A stretch of 64,000 nucleotides of DNA from Sympetrum striolatum (Eukaryota; Arthropoda; Insecta; Odonata; Libellulidae): NCBI GenBank assembly GCA_947579665.1, contig OX388345.1:28673849-28737848 (forward strand), given 5' to 3'. The position numbers and the translations under genes were made by a program. Shown here piece after piece: positions 38,762-48,436 of the stretch. The notes beneath the pieces were generated by a model, which saw nothing but the letters and a program-made list of their open reading frames with translations, ran no database searches and was not told the DNA's origin. Within the stretch, counting starts at the first letter, position 1, and every line of letters starts with the position of its first letter.

Positions 38762-38923
38762 AGCAGTCAGATACCAGGAGAAGAGCTTCCTACAATGGAC
38801 GAGTAGCAAACCAGAGCATCTCCTTGAGAAGATCTCCCAAAAGATGGATTCCTTAAGAATGGCGCTTGGCGACTTGAATGCGCGAGAGTGACTCCCCGGG
38901 CGCGGGGAGCCCACGGGGCCCCC
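38762..38923 (+). other. 5' leader of the receptor exon with two upstream ORFs
   Basis: The sequence between the splice acceptor and the receptor ATG is leader. An in-frame TGA at 38,825-38,827 with no ATG between it and 38,924 shows this part is not coding in the receptor frame. Two short upstream ORFs lie here: ATG at 38,795 (three codons, stop at 38,804) and ATG at 38,844 (15 codons, stop at 38,889-38,891), both ending before the main ATG. The context of the main ATG (CCCCCATGA) is weak, so these could lower translation. The regulatory role is inference. Confidence 0.6.
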
Positions 38924-39671
38924 ATGATTATCGCGCTTCTGCTGTCTGTGCTCGTCGCACTGCCCCTTCATTCTCCCTCCGATGTCCCATCCAATTCCTC
39001 TTCTCCTGACTTCCACAACAGCACCTTCCTCGTATCCAATAGCACATTCCTCGACGTCACTTCCAACAGCACGCTCCTCGACATCGCATCTAATAGCACA
39101 TTCCTCGATGTCACATCCAACAGTTCTTCCCTGGATGTCGCATCCAACAGCTCCTTCCTCGATGTCATACCCAACAGCACTTTCCTCGACATCTACAACG
39201 GCTCCCTCCTCGAATTTCAGAACAGTTCTTTCCTCGACATCCATAACAGTTCATTCCTCGACTTCCAATGCGATGGAAATGGCAGTTTAGTGCTCGACTT
39301 GGACGGTTCCGCCAACGGGACACAGCGGTGCGACAAATGGAACGCGTCCTCGTCGGATTCGAGCAGTAGTGGTGTGTCCTCCGTGGTGTGGCCGGTGAAG
39401 CGGGAGGCGGTGGTGGAGGGGGAGTTGGTGCTGGGGGGACTGATGATGGTGCACGAGCGGGGCCCCGGGGTGAAGGAAGGGGGCAGTGCCGAGGGGTGGT
39501 GGTGCGGGCCCGTGATGCCTCAGGGAGGGGTGCAGGCCGTCGAGGCGATGCTATACACGCTGGACGTGTTGAGAGGCAACTTCCTTCCCGGCGTGCAACT
39601 CGGCGCGCTCATCCTAGACGACTGCGATTCCGATACTTATGGACTGGAAATGGCGGTGGATTTCATCAAAG
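38924..39671 (+). CDS. mtt: Class C GPCR, metabotropic glutamate receptor-like (mangetout type), first coding exon, partial
   Basis: This exon encodes 249 codons plus one base of an extracellular receptor N-terminus. Residues 1-17 (MIIALLLSVLVALPLHS) are a signal peptide. Residues 24-140 hold 14 N-x-S/T sequons, most in a tandem repeat. From about residue 166 the mGluR ligand-binding domain begins: GELVLGGLMMVHERG, then WCGPVMPQGGVQAVEAMLYTLD, then LPGVQLGALILDDCDSDTYG and LEMAVDFIKG. C194 and C234 sit where mGluRs form their first lobe disulfide. The ATG at 38,924 is the first in frame after an in-frame stop at 38,825. The exon ends in AAAG|GTGAGT, a phase-1 donor. The family is glutamate or amino-acid-sensing, with seven membrane helices encoded by later exons not seen here. 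Class C membership is clear from motifs; assignment to the mtt subclass rests on remembered family motifs (DDCDxDTYGLEMAVDFIKG) and is less sure. Confidence 0.88.
39014..39268 (+). repeat. Coding minisatellite: tandem N-glycosylation sequon repeat
   Basis: Residues 31-115 of the receptor exon are built of about ten copies of a unit like SNSTFLDVT. The asparagines fall at residues 39, 48, 57, 66, 75 and 84 (period 9) and then 92, 100 and 108 (period 8). At DNA level this is a 27-bp, then 24-bp, degenerate tandem repeat. The antisense strand is also open here, which is only a by-product of the repeat. Confidence 0.85.
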
Positions 39672-39677
39672 GTGAGT
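39672..39677 (+). other. Splice donor GTGAGT closing the receptor exon
   Basis: GTGAGT follows ...ATCAAAG directly after the conserved DFIKG motif. The frame runs on past this point into sequence without family resemblance, which supports splicing here. The intron phase is 1, with the last G of the exon starting the split glycine codon. Confidence 0.8.
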
Positions 39678-39771
39678 ACTCAAACAAGCATTTTAAGTTT
39701 TTCTTATTGATTAGCCATCAAGTCGAAGTTTTTACTACTCTGGCGTTTCACTCGTAGATGACGTAGAAATA

Positions 39772-40273
39772 CCGTAATTTTCCATACATAGTACGCATTT
39801 TTTTCCACAGAAATACGTCAAATAAGTAGGGTGCGTATAAAAAATGGTTACAAACATCATCTTTTTATTAGAGCTGTAGATGACATTTGAAGTAAATAAC
39901 TCAACATACATATATGTATTCTGATTTCACGTTTATTCTGAAAAAACACTGTTGCATATTAATAAAATTATTAAATTAAAACAAAAATTCAGAGAGGATG
40001 AACCTGTTACTGATAGATCATCACATTGAGAAATCAAAGGGGTACGTAAGAGCAAGGGGGAAAACCATCCATTAGCAGCATTCCTTGCTTGCGCAGTGAT
40101 CTTTCGGGTGCTGAACGGTCCAGCAGATGACCATACGCGAATAATAGCGTAGAATTCCATTCTCTAAAAGCGAAATGCGTATTATACATGGTGATAAGAA
40201 AATTCTCACATTGCGCTCGTAATAACGTGGGTGTGTCTTATGGTGGGTGCGTATTATAATTGAAAATTGACGG
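39772..40273. mobile_element. TA-flanked MITE in the receptor intron
   Basis: The left end CCGTAATTTTCCATACATAG then TACGCA matches the inverted right end CCGTCAATTTTCAATTATAA then TACGCA. TA flanks are at 39,770-39,771 and 40,274-40,275. It starts about 100 bp after the receptor splice donor. No coding capacity is seen. Confidence 0.66.
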
Positions 40274-41785
40274 TACTTGGCGCTAAAAGGCTGATTATAC
40301 GAATTTCCTTCTTCGAATGCCTGTAACCTGGCGTTGCGTGTTCTTACGACTGCACAAATTCAGTGCACTACAATTATTGAAGCAGTTATTCTAAAAACTC
40401 ATTCGAACGGATAAACGTGCGAGGATGGTCCTTAGGTTAAAGATTGGTGTCTTAGATGGAGTCCCTATTCTGTCTACGAAATGCTTATCATTTGTAATGT
40501 GTGCAACAAGTAGATAATCTACAGCATTGAGGTGATTACTAGGTTAGGATAATAGTTGTACCACCTGTGGCAGAAAGATAATGAATCTCATTTACGATAA
40601 ACAAATAATATCCTGAATGATAAACAACCTATAGTGTAGTTGCATTACAAAAGTTCTCATGCCATTAAATATCAATTGTAAAACCGGTAGAGTTTAACGT
40701 AGGCCCTTTTCTGATCTTTTTCTTACAAGATCGTCATTGATTCGTACACAAGTAAATACGAAAAAGCACACATTACAAGCTTACTCATCAAATTTGTCCA
40801 TAATCGCAAAAGGGACCTATGTTTGAGCACTTTCATCTTTAATTCCCGTCCCTTCTCATCAAACTCTCATGGTTCCAAAATATTTCCTTCGACATTCGCC
40901 ATAACTGAATCATTTTCTTTATTAATATTTTATGATTAAGGGATTATATTATTATTGTAATCATTATATGTAACTCGGCAGTTTTGTTTGATTCGTCCTA
41001 GGATGTCATCACTTAAGAAAGGTGACTAATTCTCATTGATCAATTAGTATTCGGGCTTCTTCCCAAACGAGCAATTGGAATTTCCTCGGAGAAAATTGTT
41101 TTTGCTGCTCTAAAAGTAGTTAATGCCCTCGCAAAAACGTTTTCAACCCTTTTTGATGAATCGGGCTCCTTAAACGGATTTATCCGGGAAATATGTCCGC
41201 TCATTTGTCATCTCTTTTCTCCAACAAATTCCTCTCCATTTTCATTCCCTCCTTCATTATTTCTCGGGGCAGACACTTTTCTTCATTATTTTCAACTAGC
41301 TTAAATACCCGCCGTTGCCCAAGCGTGAAATGATGTTTATTTCCTTGATAGGTTTTTGTTTTGACGCAAAACATAAACCTCTCCAAAATTGAAAATTTTA
41401 GACAAACAACTCCGAGAAAGGAGACCAACTTTCAAAAGGGATTTACGTTTGTATTTACTCGGGATAAACCGTCGCGACCTCGGTTTCTTCCTTATCCTTT
41501 CGTTGAACAAATACATTTGCTTTTATCTTTGTCACATTGCTGAGGAATGTTACGACATAATGCCAATTTCATTCGTAACTACATAAAGATTCAAGTCGTT
41601 AAATACCATTGCAATATCTTTCTCCGATTAAGGAAAATTTGAGGTGATAAAATCGTAATTTTAAGCTCCAAATTTGGAACATATTACCTTAGAATTGTCT
41701 CGAGTAGTTTTTTTTTTCAAAATAGTTAGTCTATTCATTCTTGCTATCTTCTGACCTTCGTAAACCTTTATAACCCATTAGTGCT

Positions 41786-41936
41786 ACCATCGTAATCAAA
41801 CACTTAGTAACTTCCACAATTTTATTTCAAACGACCGGTTTCGTCAACGAGTTGAACCTGAAGATGTCAACTCGTTGACGAAACCGGTCGTTTGAAATAA
41901 AATTGTGGAAGTTACTAAGTGTTTGATTACGATGGT
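41786..41936. repeat. Perfect 70-bp palindrome with 11-base CTGAAGATG loop
   Basis: Arm 41,786-41,855 and arm 41,867-41,936 are exact inverse copies over 70 bases. The loop is ACCTGAAGATG. Each arm contains CGAAACCGGTCG and AAATAAAATTGTGGAAG. It belongs to the same family as the inverted pairs at 42,040-42,262 and 29,518-29,821 and the single copy at 19,190-19,262. Confidence 0.95.
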
Positions 41937-42039
41937 TTATACTGAATTCCACAAAGTGAGGATAGAACATATTAATTACATTAGTGCTACATTCACTGTT
42001 TATCTCTAATACGGCAAATAAAAAGATAAGAAAGACTTT

Positions 42040-42262
42040 GTAATTTTTCACAGGAAATTTAGTTACATCCGGTTTCACAGGCGTGTTTGCATCTTAAGGT
42101 AAAAAAATGAGAAGGATAATAAGTATGGAATGTGTAGTAATTTTCCAGGGAATATATAGGGTGATACTACATATTTCTGGGTTCTTATTTTTTAGTACCT
42201 GAAGATGCAAACAGGCTTAATCAATGAAACCGGTCGCAATTAAATTTTTTGCGGAAAATTAT
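42040..42262. repeat. Imperfect inverted pair of the CTGAAGATG/GAAACCGGT family
   Basis: On the plus strand TACCTGAAGATGCAAACAGG and, further on, TGAAACCGGTCG lie at 42,191-42,232. The inverse, with GAAACCGGATGTAAC and AAGATGCAAACA, lies at about 42,045-42,100. It sits 100 bp from the perfect palindrome of the same family. Confidence 0.75.
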
Positions 42263-42737
42263 AGTAATTCTTACTAATAGTTGCCGTCCATGAAGTCTCA
42301 GCTTCGACTTTAGATTTCATGGAGGATGAAAATCGTGCAGCATATGTTAATTTAGGAAACATTGAAGTCGTATTATTTACCATTTGAGTCTATAAATTTT
42401 GCTAAAGAAGTATTTTATATACGTAAATTTTATCTTACAACCTTTTTTAGGATAATGGTATTTATTGTTCGTTTGGAAACTTTACGGCCCCAACTTTACG
42501 TATTACTCTTACGGTCCCTAATAATATGGCATGGCCCCCGAGTGGGTCGTTTGGGTCCCTCTGAGAACCATTGCACAGGAGACGTGATTTAGTGATGGAA
42601 TATCAGCCAAGGATCGTCCTCCCGATTGCAGCCTATTTCCCAATCTCTTGAGACGGTATTGGCCTATGGGGTCTTTGAATTTACAATATGTTCATTCTAT
42701 AGCCGCACTAAATTTATCTTAAATAATACAATACAGT

Positions 42738-43030
42738 AAATACGTCTTTAATTGGCGAAATTGAAACTAGTAAGTCAAATCATCAATTTAACCCTTGTCT
42801 TATACACTGAAAGCATTAATGCACATCAAATTAAATATATCAGTAATATATAGACTGTTATCAAGTAATATGGTAACAGAAAAGAATTCTGGAAAGTAGA
42901 AAAGGATTGTGGAGCAAAGAAAAAACTTTAAAAAAAATTTAATCACAGAAAATATAAGAAGAAAACTGCAGGGAGAATTCCACTTACAGAAGGTGGGTGT
43001 GAAAAATCTGGGAAATGTGTAGGAAAGGTT
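42738..43030 (-). repeat. LINE-like 3' end, third family, copy 2
   Basis: GTCTTTAATTGGCGAAATTG then AAACTAGTAAGTC, and further on GGATTGTGGAGCAAAGAAAA then TTTAATCACAG, parallel the copy at 37,213-37,480. No protein frame is left. Confidence 0.45.
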
Positions 43031-43166
43031 GGAAGTTCGAAAAAGAAAATATTTTTTACTCATTTATATTATCATATTTTGACTCCTCATTGTTATAATT
43101 TGTTATTTCTTCGTCAAGAAGAAAGAAAGTTACAAAAGAGCTGACCCTGCTTTATAAATTAAGGTG

Positions 43167-43195
43167 ATGCAAATGATGATAGATGATGATGATGT
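43167..43195. repeat. GAT-type microsatellite
   Basis: Short interrupted GAT repeat (GATGATAGATGATGATGATG). Nothing else is seen close by. Confidence 0.6.
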
Positions 43196-43484
43196 AACGT
43201 TTAACGTGGCAGTTTTCCCAAGGTAAGAAATAACCTCTTATTTGTAATTTATTTACATTTATTACCTTGTAGGAGTGTTTCGTCTACTTTTTAAGGTATG
43301 TACACGCAAATAGGTGAACAATAGGAAGAAATCTTCCGTCTGAGTAGACTAGGATTACGATAGATGGCATTACGTGGTTACTGCATCGATTCCGTCTATG
43401 AATGGCTTGATTCAACCGGATACGCTGCCTCTTGATTCAGATCGCCATCCATATTCATCACGACGTTGCAGGAACACCGATTAT

Positions 43485-43560
43485 TGCCCCCTCCCGGGAA
43501 TCGAACCTGATACCGCTTTCATTAAAGGTGAACCCACTTGACAACGAATATATAAATACG
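43485..43560 (-). repeat. tRNA-derived SINE-like fragment, minus strand
   Basis: GGTTCGATTCC occurs on the minus strand at 43,498-43,508, followed by CGGGAGG, and a GTCAAGTGGGTTCAC-type segment precedes it. This fits a decayed tRNA-derived SINE. Confidence 0.45.
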
Positions 43561-46500
43561 AATTTATAAATAATTCTTCTAATGATTTTAATGATGGTTG
43601 ATGATGAATATGTAATTAAACTCAACTATGTATATATGTTTAGTTTAGCGTCATTATTTTCCTCCAAAGTAATTCTCCTATGAATTCGAATCACTAAGTT
43701 TCATAAATTAGATGGTTTTTTAATATTTGAAAACGTTTGAGCGGATCTCTTTGGAAAGTATATTTCAATAAAAAAACGTCCATCTCAGTATCTAATGTTT
43801 TCATGCTGTGGTATAGTATTGAAATATTCAATAAGCTTTTAAGATGAAACCGCTATGTCTCTCCGCCACCATTTTAGTCGAATATAACGGTAGAAATGGT
43901 AATCATTTGATACATTTACACTTTCAAAACATAAATACCTCGTTTTCCAACATTAATGCATGGTATATATAAACCAATATCATATAAGGCATCCATAAGT
44001 GACGCCAAAATACATCTCTTACGTAGTTATTCTTTGATTAATAGACATTTATATTTATTACACACTTCTATACATAAGTTCTTGCAATTGCTTTTCGCAC
44101 CAATAAAAATTCAAGTTATCATACACAAACTCAATTCATGATTTCGAATTTTTTAATGCAATCGGAGGAATGTCTCCGGGTATCATGAGTCTGCTCCTTA
44201 AAAAAATGCAGAATTATGAATAAGTCAGCGAATAATTGCGGACGTACTCAAAATTTATTAGTAACCCTTTTTAGCCTCTAAAGTAAACAAACTATTGATG
44301 CAGCAATCCATTTTCAAAGCTATATTATTGGGGCAGTTTGTATGTACGTAAATAATTACACTTCCTTAATTGAACTCGTAACTATATTCAAGAGGCCATT
44401 AGATATTTAGTATTCATCACCATTTCATTAATTCTTTGTCCAATATCCCCTTGGCTTTCCAAAAATTAACAAAGTTATTCTTTAAATATCCTGTATTACC
44501 TCATTTAATACTATTTTAATCCGCATAATAGTTTCGTTCTTCTTTCCTCTTTTGATTGCTTTATTTTCCTCTGTCCATAAAATTTGATAAGATGACAAAG
44601 AGTAAGATGTTAAAAAAGAATTAATAGTTTCAATCACGCCCTCAAAAAAGGAGATTCTATTCGTATACAATTGTGAAATAAATGAAACCAAAGTAAATAA
44701 GGAACAAATCTGGGGTTGCAATGTTACCTTAAAAACATAAGGTCCATACATTTCCTTATCTGTTCTTAAAAAATGAAGATTTGTGATTACTGATGATTAT
44801 TTAAAGATAAAGCGAAGTGCATTATATACAGTCTGCAGACACTTAATTTGAGACAATACGGTCCTGTGAGATTAAAGGCTTGAGAATCGTTACTATATAT
44901 TCTAATGATAACATAATTTGCGTTCGAGTGCATTACAGTCTCTCAGCGTACGTAAAAGATTCGTTCGTAAAGCGTCCATCACGGCAGCACCTTCTTGATT
45001 CCTGGGACTCTTTCGGAATTCATTCCTTACCTGAGAGCAAAAACTGCGTGAATGTTCCCTCACATTGGAAAGGTTATTTAAGTTTCTCCATCGAAAGGTA
45101 GTTTCATTTCGGAATTGCTAGATGACTACCTTTTAATCTATATTGTGCGGCTTTACAAAGGATTATCCCGGTTTATCTTCAACCCTTTTCTACCCCCACT
45201 GAGATTAACATTTATGTAGAATGCAGGATTTGGAAAGAAAACATATTTTCACAACGATGTTCATCCAAAATCTATGGCACCGAAAATGATGACGAAACCT
45301 CCTTAACCAGTCACCTTTTTACATTTCACAAGTTATATCAATGAACATTGTAAGTGTACTCAACTACTCAATATAGATGAAGGTTTAGTTCCCTAAAATT
45401 GCAGCGTAAGTAACGTAATGTGCAGCAATCTATATTAAAAGGCGTTATTCAGGAGAGAGACGTTAAACAAACTGAATATATGTCCACAGAATGTTTATCG
45501 AGCCACTGTTTCCGAACGCGTGCTTTCATTTTCAGGGGATGAACCTAATATAAAAAATATTGTTGGAATTTAATGCAAATGAAAATGATGGAATGCTTGC
45601 ATAGGAGTATATGAAATCACGTTGAAAAGATTTATGCGGTTTCTTATTTTTATCTTTAATTGATATTTATCTACACATATAGAACTACGTAAAGATTGTT
45701 CATCAAAACCCAAAATATTTTGAAAAATTGATGATTTAATGTGGTAAAAATGGAAATAATGAAATCTCTTGAATAAGAATTCCCGCTGGACTATATAACT
45801 GCAATAACTCACCTAGATTTTGAATGAATATTTCATTGATTCAGATTTTACCATGAAATAGTTTCCACTAACATTAAAAATAAATTTTACCTAAGTATTT
45901 TTAGTTTGGGTACTTTCTTGTAATAAGTAGCGAAGTCTAGATACTTCTATCTGTTCTGCAATTATACTTTTATTTTACTGCTACTGTATCAAGACCATAA
46001 ATTACGCAAAACTGCGTTATTTTGCATTAAACTGAATTAGTATGAGATCATTTCCTCTCAGGACGTTTTTTATGGAAATCACTTGAGCTCTGACTTGTAC
46101 AGTGATCGCGATTTTAATGAAGTAGTAAATTTAACGTGATTATTCGAATAAATCAACGGGAACTAGGAACAGACATAGACGTATGTGTTTGCTTATAAGG
46201 TGATGATAAGATTGTTTCCATAGAATATCTGTTCGTACATTTCTCGCAGTTTAAAACCGGCGCACAATTTCGAAAACTCGCGCTAATTCCATCCTCCCAG
46301 TGCTTATTTGATTTCCCTCTTGGAGGCGCCTCTCACAAATGACCCGAAAGCTTCCAGAATCCTCCGCAAAGCGTCACTAGTGGCCGAGGCGGGACGCGCC
46401 CTGTAAATCTCGTGGACAAGATTGATTCCTCATCCTCCCCAAAGGATCTGTCCTGAGTCATAGATTTCCCGTCTCAAATTTCCTCGCAAGTTCTAACAGG

Positions 46501-47461
46501 ACTATATATTTGCTTTAAATTAAATTGAGCCGCTTCACCACATAGCCATGTTGTTCCCTGGTACTTTTTAATGTCCGTCAAATGGGAAATTTGCTTGGAA
46601 AAACTTGTAAAAGAGAAAGATAATCACTCCATGGAGGCTATTGAAAGTTATAATCGTCCCTCACACCCCAGAGGAAATTCATTTTGATATAATTGCGATA
46701 AATGCTCCAAAATGGAGACTGAGGAAATTTCGTTCCGTAGATTTCCAGAGAATTGTAAAGAAAGAAGAGGTTGAAAAAGGGAAGGATGAAAAGGACATGC
46801 GAGAGAAAGGGTTGGGGGTGGAGGGGTTTCCGACGGGAAACGAGAAGATTGACTCCCTCTAATTTCCTAGCTCTACCTCCAGCGCCGGTCAAATCTTCAG
46901 GTTTCCATTTAATGATTTTCAACAGCCTTTTTTATTTTTAAAGAATTTTCGGGATCTTCGCAGGAAAAATTAAATCTCTGTCATCTTTAAGTGATGGAGA
47001 ATTTTATTTCTCAATGGAGCTTAAATTTCATCCTAAAAACATTCATTCAAAGTTCATTTTATAGCCAGATTACGATTAAATGATATTTAAATCTGAATAT
47101 AATTTGTATAAATAAATAATTCAGATATTATGATCTAAAAAATCTGATACTTAATATAAAAAATATAATGTATGAATAAAACTCAAACCTGAATATTTTA
47201 ATTATTTTTCAGAAAATGAGATCGAAAACGGATTTTTCTTTTCATTATCTCGTTTTTTTACAAATAATCGGTAATGTTTGTTGCATTCATTTACTTAGTA
47301 ATATTTTAATCGCTAATATTTGCACAAAAGATGTGTAACTGTGACTTACTTATGGTAATTTATATTTCAATTATTGATACTTCATTTCACTGCTTGATTA
47401 GCTCGTCCATAACTCGTGATTAATTCCATAGCTTGACTAGCTGTAATGTAATAATAAATAG

Positions 47462-47629
47462 AATATTAGATCTAATATTTCAATCTATAAAAAACCGCAA
47501 AATACATACACATACAAGACCATGGTTTCCATGCATAGTATCATCATCTGGCCTGGTGCATCGAAACCATGGTCTTGTGCGTGCATGTATTTGTTGTTTC
47601 GTATAAATTAAAATATTAGATCTATTATT
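47462..47629. repeat. Inverted repeat, about 66-bp arms, GAAACCATGGTC core
   Basis: Left arm 47,462-47,528 and right arm 47,564-47,629 are inverse copies with scattered mismatches. Both contain AAGACCATGGTTT. On the minus strand the loop reads GGCCAGATGATGA and leads into GGAAACCATGGTC, an arrangement like that of the CTGAAGATG/GAAACCGGT palindromes. Confidence 0.85.
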
Positions 47630-47916
47630 CTTTTTATTATTATAATGATCATCCACCAAGTGAAGATCGAAACTATCAACGCTAGAGTAATTAAAAAGCT
47701 ACATATAATAAATAACCTTCCAAATTGATCATTCTATTCGATTCTCGTAGTATTGTGTTGGGGAACAGTTCTCCTGTTGTTGCAGAAGAGAGATCGGAAT
47801 TGAATCGATATTTGGCGTACTCTTTGAACCAAAGCGAATTCAGAAACGGAATATATTTCGATTCAATACCCTGATATTGACGGCTAGTTAAGAATTTCTT
47901 TCCGATTGCTCTATGT

Positions 47917-48436
47917 CAGTGGTTCCCGAACTTTCGAGCCCGTGGACCTCTTGAAAGAGGAAAAAAAACTGAGAGACCCCTTCTCAATTTTGGCACAAAC
48001 CAAACAATAATATTACAAATTCATGTCTGTCTGTGCAGCATTGAGCCCGAAGGCCGGTTGGTACCTCACCCCCTTCGACATAAACTACTAAGAGCGTGCA
48101 GAGAGGAATGAGGTTCACTAAACATGATGAGGAGCGAGGTAGTTAGCTATTGCTTTCCTCACTGAGCAAGAATGCTATAAGCGTAATATGTCCACGCAAG
48201 TGAAGCACAATGACTCTATGAGTAACAATTTTGCTGTCACAAATTCATATATTTATTGTTTTTCAATTCAAAGGAAAAATATTAGTTTAAGACATTCGCA
48301 CAGAAAAATTAATTTCATTAGAAAAATTATAATATAATTGTCAAACACAATGTGATATTTAATGTGAATCATATATTTTTAAAGCGTCTGCGAACCCCCA
48401 AAAATAATGTCGAGGACCCCACTTTGGGAACCTCTG
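47917..48436. mobile_element. hAT-type non-autonomous element with 8-bp target duplication
   Basis: The left end CAGTGGTTCCCGAAC (47,917) matches the inverted right end CAGAGGTTCCCAAAG (ending 48,436). The 8-bp direct repeat CTCTATGT flanks it at 47,909-47,916 and 48,437-48,444. CAG-GGTTC ends and 8-bp duplications are typical of hAT transposons. No transposase frame is present, so it is a MITE-like copy. About 214 bp of its length is a later insertion (48,025-48,238). Confidence 0.88.
48025..48238 (-). repeat. Dispersed repeat, copy 2, nested in the hAT element
   Basis: This segment matches, in reverse orientation, the repeats at 19,426-19,760 and 58,590-58,980; shared landmarks are CATAGAGTCATT, the TTAGTGAGG-like block and CCGGCCTTCGGGCT. 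It is flanked by ACAAATTCAT at 48,015-48,024 and 48,239-48,248, which looks like its own target duplication made inside the hAT copy. Confidence 0.75.

Noticed and set aside
38747..39244. 165-codon minus-strand frame opposite the receptor exon
   Set aside because: It is the antisense of the sequon repeat and its VEERAVGCDIEE-like repeats mirror the plus-strand repeat. The plus strand has signal peptide, family motifs and splice sites.
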